Positions 9,002 through 11,567 of a stretch of 11,567 nt of DNA are shown here, piece after piece (positions within the stretch are counted from its first letter, which is position 1; every line of letters starts with the position of its first letter). Under the pieces are notes generated by a model. That model was not told the DNA's origin. It was given only the letters and a program-made list of their open reading frames with translations, and did not search any database. Made by a program: the position numbers and the translations under genes. The stretch is from Verrucomicrobiota bacterium (GTDB taxonomy: Bacteria; Verrucomicrobiota; Verrucomicrobiia; Limisphaerales; UBA1100): contig JAPKEI010000057.1 in the NCBI GenBank assembly GCA_028872685.1, forward strand, positions 1 to 11,567, given 5' to 3'.

Positions 9002-10282
9002 TTACTTGGCGGTGACGACGGTGTAATTCCGTTTCCCTTTTCGCAACAACAAATGTTTGCCGAAGAGGAGGGCATCGGTTGTTACACGGTGTTGGGGGTC
9101 GGCTTGGCGTTCGTTGTTTAAATTTAATCCTCCCCCTTGAAGATCTTTGCGGGCTTGGCCGTTGGAGGGGCAGAGAGCGGCGGTGACGAATAGCTCGAGG
9201 ATGGGGAGTCCTTCGCCTTCGAGCTTGGATTTCTCAATTTCCAGGGTGGGCACTTCGCCGACGATTTCGTTGAATGTGTTTTCGGTGATGCCTTCGAGCC
9301 CGCCGCCGAACAGGATTTTACTGGCTTGTTGGGCTTCCTCGGTGGCGGCTTCGCCGTGGATGAGGTTGGTCATCGCGATGGCGAGCGCGATGTGGGCGGT
9401 GCGTGCGCTTGGGTTTTCTTCGTGCTGTTTTTCGAGCACTTCGATTTCTTCTTTGGGGAGGAAGGTGAAATACTTCAAGTAACGCACGGCATCGCGGTCG
9501 TCGGTGCGGACCCAGAATTGGTAGAACTTGTAAACGCTGGTGCGTGCGGGATCGAGCCACACGGCACCGGCTTCGGACTTGCCGAATTTGGTGCCGTCGG
9601 CGTTGGTGATGAGCGGAAGCGTGAGGCCGTAAACGGTCTCGGAAAGTTTGCGGCGCGTGAGGTCGATGCCGGCGGTGATGTTGCCCCATTGATCGCTGCC
9701 GCCGATTTGGAGGTCGCAGTTGTGCGCTTGTTTGAGGTGAAAGAAATCAAACGCCTGCAAAAGCATATACGAAAATTCGGTGTAACTGATGCCGACGTCG
9801 CGGTCTTCCATGCGGGCGCGGACGCTTTCTTTGGCGACCATCGTGTTGACGGTGAAATGCTTTCCGATGTCGCGCAGGAAATCGAGCAGCGTGACTTCGC
9901 GCGTCCAGTCGGCGTTGTCGAGCAGTTTGGCAGGGTTTTCGGTGGACTCAAAATCGAGGAGTTTGGTGAGTTGCGTTTTCACCGCGGCGATGTTGGCGGC
10001 GAGCAATTCTGGCGTGAGCAAATTGCGCTCGGAGGACTTGCCGCTGGGATCGCCAATGGCACCGGTGGCCCCGCCGGCGAGCGCGACGGGATGGTGGCCG
10101 AGATTTTGAAAACGCCGCAGCGCAATGAGCGGCACGAGGTTGCCGACGTGCAAGCTGTCGGAGGTGGGATCGAAACCGCAATAGAGTACAGTGGGGCTTT
10201 TGCCGAGGCGTTCGGTTAGCGCCTCGGTATCGGTGCAGTCGTTAATCAACCCGCGCCACTGCAGTTCGTCAAGAATGCTCAT
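9002..10282 (-). CDS. tyrS: Tyrosyl-tRNA synthetase, TyrRS class I
   Basis: This enzyme charges tRNA-Tyr with tyrosine in the cytoplasm. It has 426 residues, the usual bacterial length. The start at 10282 (MSILDELQWRGL) matches the family N-terminus; the frame stays open for 61 codons upstream but crosses a repeat and the neighbouring gene, so that extension is rejected. Motifs: YCGFDPTSDSLHVGN (34-48), whose HVGN is the HIGH motif with the last His replaced by Asn; GGATGAIGDPSG (70-81); the tyrosine/ATP-site segment QIGGSDQWGNI (192-202); and KFGKS (232-236), the KMSKS equivalent, where E. coli has KFGKT. Residues about 355-426 form the S4 tRNA-binding domain (GGGLNLNNERQADP). It lies 76 bp downstream of the acidic small-protein gene on the same strand and ends 6 bp from the transporter's stop. 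No promoter is clear in the gap. Confidence 0.97.
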   Translation of the reverse strand: MSILDELQWRGLINDCTDTEALTERLGKSPTVLYCGFDPTSDSLHVGNLVPLIALRRFQNLGHHPVALAGGATGAIGDPSGKSSERNLLTPELLAANIAAVKTQLTKLLDFESTENPAKLLDNADWTREVTLLDFLRDIGKHFTVNTMVAKESVRARMEDRDVGISYTEFSYMLLQAFDFFHLKQAHNCDLQIGGSDQWGNITAGIDLTRRKLSETVYGLTLPLITNADGTKFGKSEAGAVWLDPARTSVYKFYQFWVRTDDRDAVRYLKYFTFLPKEEIEVLEKQHEENPSARTAHIALAIAMTNLIHGEAATEEAQQASKILFGGGLEGITENTFNEIVGEVPTLEIEKSKLEGEGLPILELFVTAALCPSNGQARKDLQGGGLNLNNERQADPQHRVTTDALLFGKHLLLRKGKRNYTVVTAK

Positions 10283-10334
10283 GCGGACGGCATTAACGCC
10301 GAGGGGCGCGGGCGGGACAAGGGGAATTTTTTGG

Positions 10335-10369
10335 GAGTCAGAAGTTAGGAGCCAGAATTTAGAATTCTG
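10335..10369. repeat. Short heptamer tandem repeat overlapping the stop of the small acidic gene
   Basis: The 35 bases divide into five 7-mers: GAGTCAG, AAGTTAG, GAGCCAG, AATTTAG, AATTCTG. Read as 14-mers, 10335-10348 and 10349-10362 match at 12 of 14 positions. The end also forms a hairpin, CAGAATT (10353-10359) with AATTCTG (10363-10369). It resembles the heptameric STRR repeats known from cyanobacterial intergenic regions. Its complement reads FWLLTSDS in one frame, a peptide typical of spurious translation of such repeats. Confidence 0.55.
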
Positions 10370-10577
10370 CGTGTTCCAGTTCTTCTTCGTGCTCATGCTC
10401 GCTGGCTTCTTCTTCTTCTTCGCTTTCGTAGAGGAATTCCATTGAGTTGGCGTTGTCGGTGTCATCGTCTTCCTCCCAAAGCGTGGCTTGGTGGGCGGCG
10501 ATGATGTTGGCGAGGGACATGAATTCCTCGCGCGGGAGGTCCTTGATGGCTTCTTCGATTTCTTTAACGGTTTTCAT
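10359..10577 (-). CDS. Small, strongly acidic protein of unknown function coupled to the protease gene
   Basis: I do not recognise this 72-residue protein with certainty. Residues 1-34 (starting MKTVKEIEEAIKDLPREEFM) are an amphipathic helical region. From memory it resembles the N-terminal part of small antitoxin-like proteins with an LPxEEF motif, but no toxin gene is adjacent, so this is weak. Residues 35-72 are almost all Glu, Asp and His, including five consecutive Glu at 53-57 and a His/Glu run at 61-69. The ATG overlaps the TGA of the upstream protease gene (ATGA), which argues for a real, translationally coupled gene. Its TAA at 10359-10361 lies inside the heptamer repeat, so the ending EF may be repeat-derived. 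Possible roles are a protease partner, a metal-binding tail or an orphan antitoxin relic; none is shown. Confidence 0.6.
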   Translation of the reverse strand: MKTVKEIEEAIKDLPREEFMSLANIIAAHQATLWEEDDDTDNANSMEFLYESEEEEEASEHEHEEELEHAEF

Positions 10578-11467
10578 TTCTTTTTCGGTTGTATCAAATT
10601 CAAGAGGTGCTGCATGGAGACGGTGTTTTTGAAAACCATTTGCAGGTTATCTTTTACGCCGTTTTTCACGCTGTAATATGTGCTTTGGGTGTTGTTCACG
10701 CTGCCGATGACGGCGCCGTATTCGTTGAACACGGGTGCGCCGCTGGAGCCTTTGGCGAAGTCGGCGGTGATGGAAAACATTTGGCGGCGCCCGCCGTTGC
10801 GGGGAGTGTCCAGATATTTTCGTGAGATGATGCCTTCGCTGAGCACATAAAAGTGGCGGTCAGGATGGCTGAGTACGCGCACCTTGCCCCCGAGCGGGGC
10901 CTCAGTGGAGACGGGCAGGGCGGTGAAGCCTTTGCCTTTGGCACGGAGGATGGCGATGTCGGCGGTCTTGTCGGCGGCGAGCACTTCCACCACAGGTGCC
11001 ATGCGGCCATTGCCGGTCATAATGACAAGGATGTCGTTGTCGGGATTATCGACCACGTGATAGCTGGTGCAAAACACGCCGTCTGTGGTGAGCATAAAAC
11101 CGCTGGCGGCACCGCTGTGCCACTTGGGGCAGCGTTTGCATTTGTAGAGTCCGGAGACGACGAGCACGCCTTTTCGGGCGCGCGTGACGGTCTCGGCGGC
11201 GGTGAGGCGCTGCTTGCCGACGGGGGCGAGCTGGATGTCGCATTTTTTGCGATCCAACCTCTTGAGTTGCTTGAGTAATTCGGCGGACTTGACGGCGCCA
11301 TCCTTGGTATCGCGAAGTTCGATTGTTTTGAGGTTTATTTCAGAGAGCAACTTGCGATCATCAATGATGCCGCCGGGCAGGAAGCCACCTTTCACGCGGA
11401 GTTCGGCGGCGTTCAGGTTGCCGGCGATGATTAAAAGGGCGGTGCCCAATATCAGGTTTGTTTTCAT
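10574..11467 (-). CDS. Secreted trypsin-like serine protease (S1/HtrA-type fold, no PDZ)
   Basis: This 297-residue protein starts with a signal peptide: Lys2, a hydrophobic core at 5-16 and a likely cut after NLNAA near residue 21. It should therefore act in the periplasm or outside the cell. Residues 22-95 are an unassigned N-terminal region. The chymotrypsin-fold domain (about 97-290) contains a complete triad: His137 in TSYHVVD, Asp170 in TADIAILRAK and Ser242 in AKGSSGAPVFNEYG. A possible cysteine pair, CxxC at 110-113, precedes SGAASGFMLTTDG. No PDZ domain follows, unlike DegP/HtrA. The layout is that of a stand-alone trypsin-like peptidase. No Shine-Dalgarno sequence is visible before the ATG at 11467, which follows an A8 run. 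Its stop overlaps the small acidic gene by ATGA. A minus-strand terminator upstream (11501-11526) separates it from the previous gene, so it needs its own promoter, which I could not find. Confidence 0.85.
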   Translation of the reverse strand: MKTNLILGTALLIIAGNLNAAELRVKGGFLPGGIIDDRKLLSEINLKTIELRDTKDGAVKSAELLKQLKRLDRKKCDIQLAPVGKQRLTAAETVTRARKGVLVVSGLYKCKRCPKWHSGAASGFMLTTDGVFCTSYHVVDNPDNDILVIMTGNGRMAPVVEVLAADKTADIAILRAKGKGFTALPVSTEAPLGGKVRVLSHPDRHFYVLSEGIISRKYLDTPRNGGRRQMFSITADFAKGSSGAPVFNEYGAVIGSVNNTQSTYYSVKNGVKDNLQMVFKNTVSMQHLLNLIQPKKK

Positions 11468-11500
11468 CGTTTTTTTTGGGTGTGGGTGATTGTCAGCAAC

Positions 11501-11526
11501 AAAAAAGGCGGGCTTTGCGGCCCGCC
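11501..11526 (-). terminator. Intrinsic terminator of the minus-strand gene at the window end
   Basis: GGCGGGC (11507-11513) and GCCCGCC (11520-11526) form a perfect 7-bp GC stem around a 6-base loop. On the minus strand the stem is followed directly by six T (11506-11501). Five T also follow on the plus strand (11528-11532), so the structure could work both ways, but no plus-strand gene runs into it. Confidence 0.85.
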
Positions 11527-11549
11527 ATTTTTGGTTGATGACGGGTGAG

Positions 11550-11567
11550 TTACTCGGCTGCCTTTTC
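11550..11567 (-). CDS. C-terminal end of an unidentified gene entering from the right edge
   Basis: On the minus strand the last 18 bases read Glu-Lys-Ala-Ala-Glu followed by TAA (11552-11550). A strong terminator lies 23 bp downstream, which supports a real gene end here. Five residues are too few to name the product; an EKAAE ending is common, including among ribosomal proteins. Confidence 0.5.
   Translation of the reverse strand, partial: EKAAE

Noticed and set aside
9326..10219. A 297-codon plus-strand frame opposite tyrS
   Set aside because: It lies fully inside the tyrS complement and is Gly/Glu/Phe/Val-rich in the manner of antisense reading. No domain is evident.
10283..10465. Upstream in-frame extension of tyrS by 61 codons
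   Set aside because: The extension crosses the heptamer repeat and overlaps the acidic gene in another frame. It looks nothing like a TyrRS N-terminus, whereas MSILDELQWRGL at 10282 does.
10359..10577. A type II toxin-antitoxin pair
   Set aside because: The small protein has an antitoxin-like N-terminus at best, but its partners are a signal-peptide serine protease and tyrS. No toxin-like gene is beside it.
11468..11500. Promoter for the serine protease on the minus strand
   Set aside because: A CTGACA-like -35 is present, but no acceptable -10 box follows at 16-18 bp, so I did not call it.

Overview
The window reads as the chromosome of a Gram-negative bacterium with moderately high GC. 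Housekeeping genes are mixed with one small uncharacterised operon. I see no phage, insertion sequence, CRISPR array, tRNA or rRNA. A histone-like lysine/alanine tail on the primary sigma factor, a GbsR - DCC thiol oxidoreductase - TIGR01777 oxidoreductase cluster and mostly weak Shine-Dalgarno sites would suit a Verrucomicrobiota/PVC-type organism. That placement is inference and weak, because no rRNA or marker tree is available here.

Layout from left to right. (1) 1-1899, plus: the primary sigma factor RpoD. Its reading frame is open at the window edge and its visible N-terminus is encoded by seven 15-bp tandem repeats. It ends at a clear intrinsic terminator (1922-1950). (2) 1985-4909, minus: a full-length single-chain glycine decarboxylase (GcvP), convergent with rpoD. 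No gcvT or gcvH gene is in view. (3) 4910-5061: a divergent AT-rich intergenic region. It holds a probable promoter and a perfect 6-4-6 inverted repeat that ends at the base before the next ATG. (4) 5062-7482, plus: a tight four-gene set of GbsR/MarR-type regulator, DCC-family thiol-disulfide protein with a C-terminal membrane anchor, unrecognised 126-residue three-helix membrane protein, and TIGR01777/DUF1731 NAD(P)-binding oxidoreductase. The last two overlap by ATGA. (5) 7544-8995, plus: a DASS (SLC13-like) dicarboxylate transporter. (6) 9002-10282, minus: tyrosyl-tRNA synthetase, its stop codon only 6 bp from that of the transporter. (7) 10359-11467, minus: a secreted trypsin-like serine protease followed by a 72-residue very acidic small protein, overlapping by ATGA. 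The stop codon of the small protein lies in a short heptamer repeat. (8) 11501-11567: a terminator and the last five codons of another minus-strand gene.

The sigma factor, GcvP and TyrS are core functions. The best candidates for undescribed biology are the self-regulated-looking redox/membrane operon at 5038-7482 and the coupled protease/acidic-peptide pair at 10359-11467. Every stretch over 300 bases is covered by a gene.
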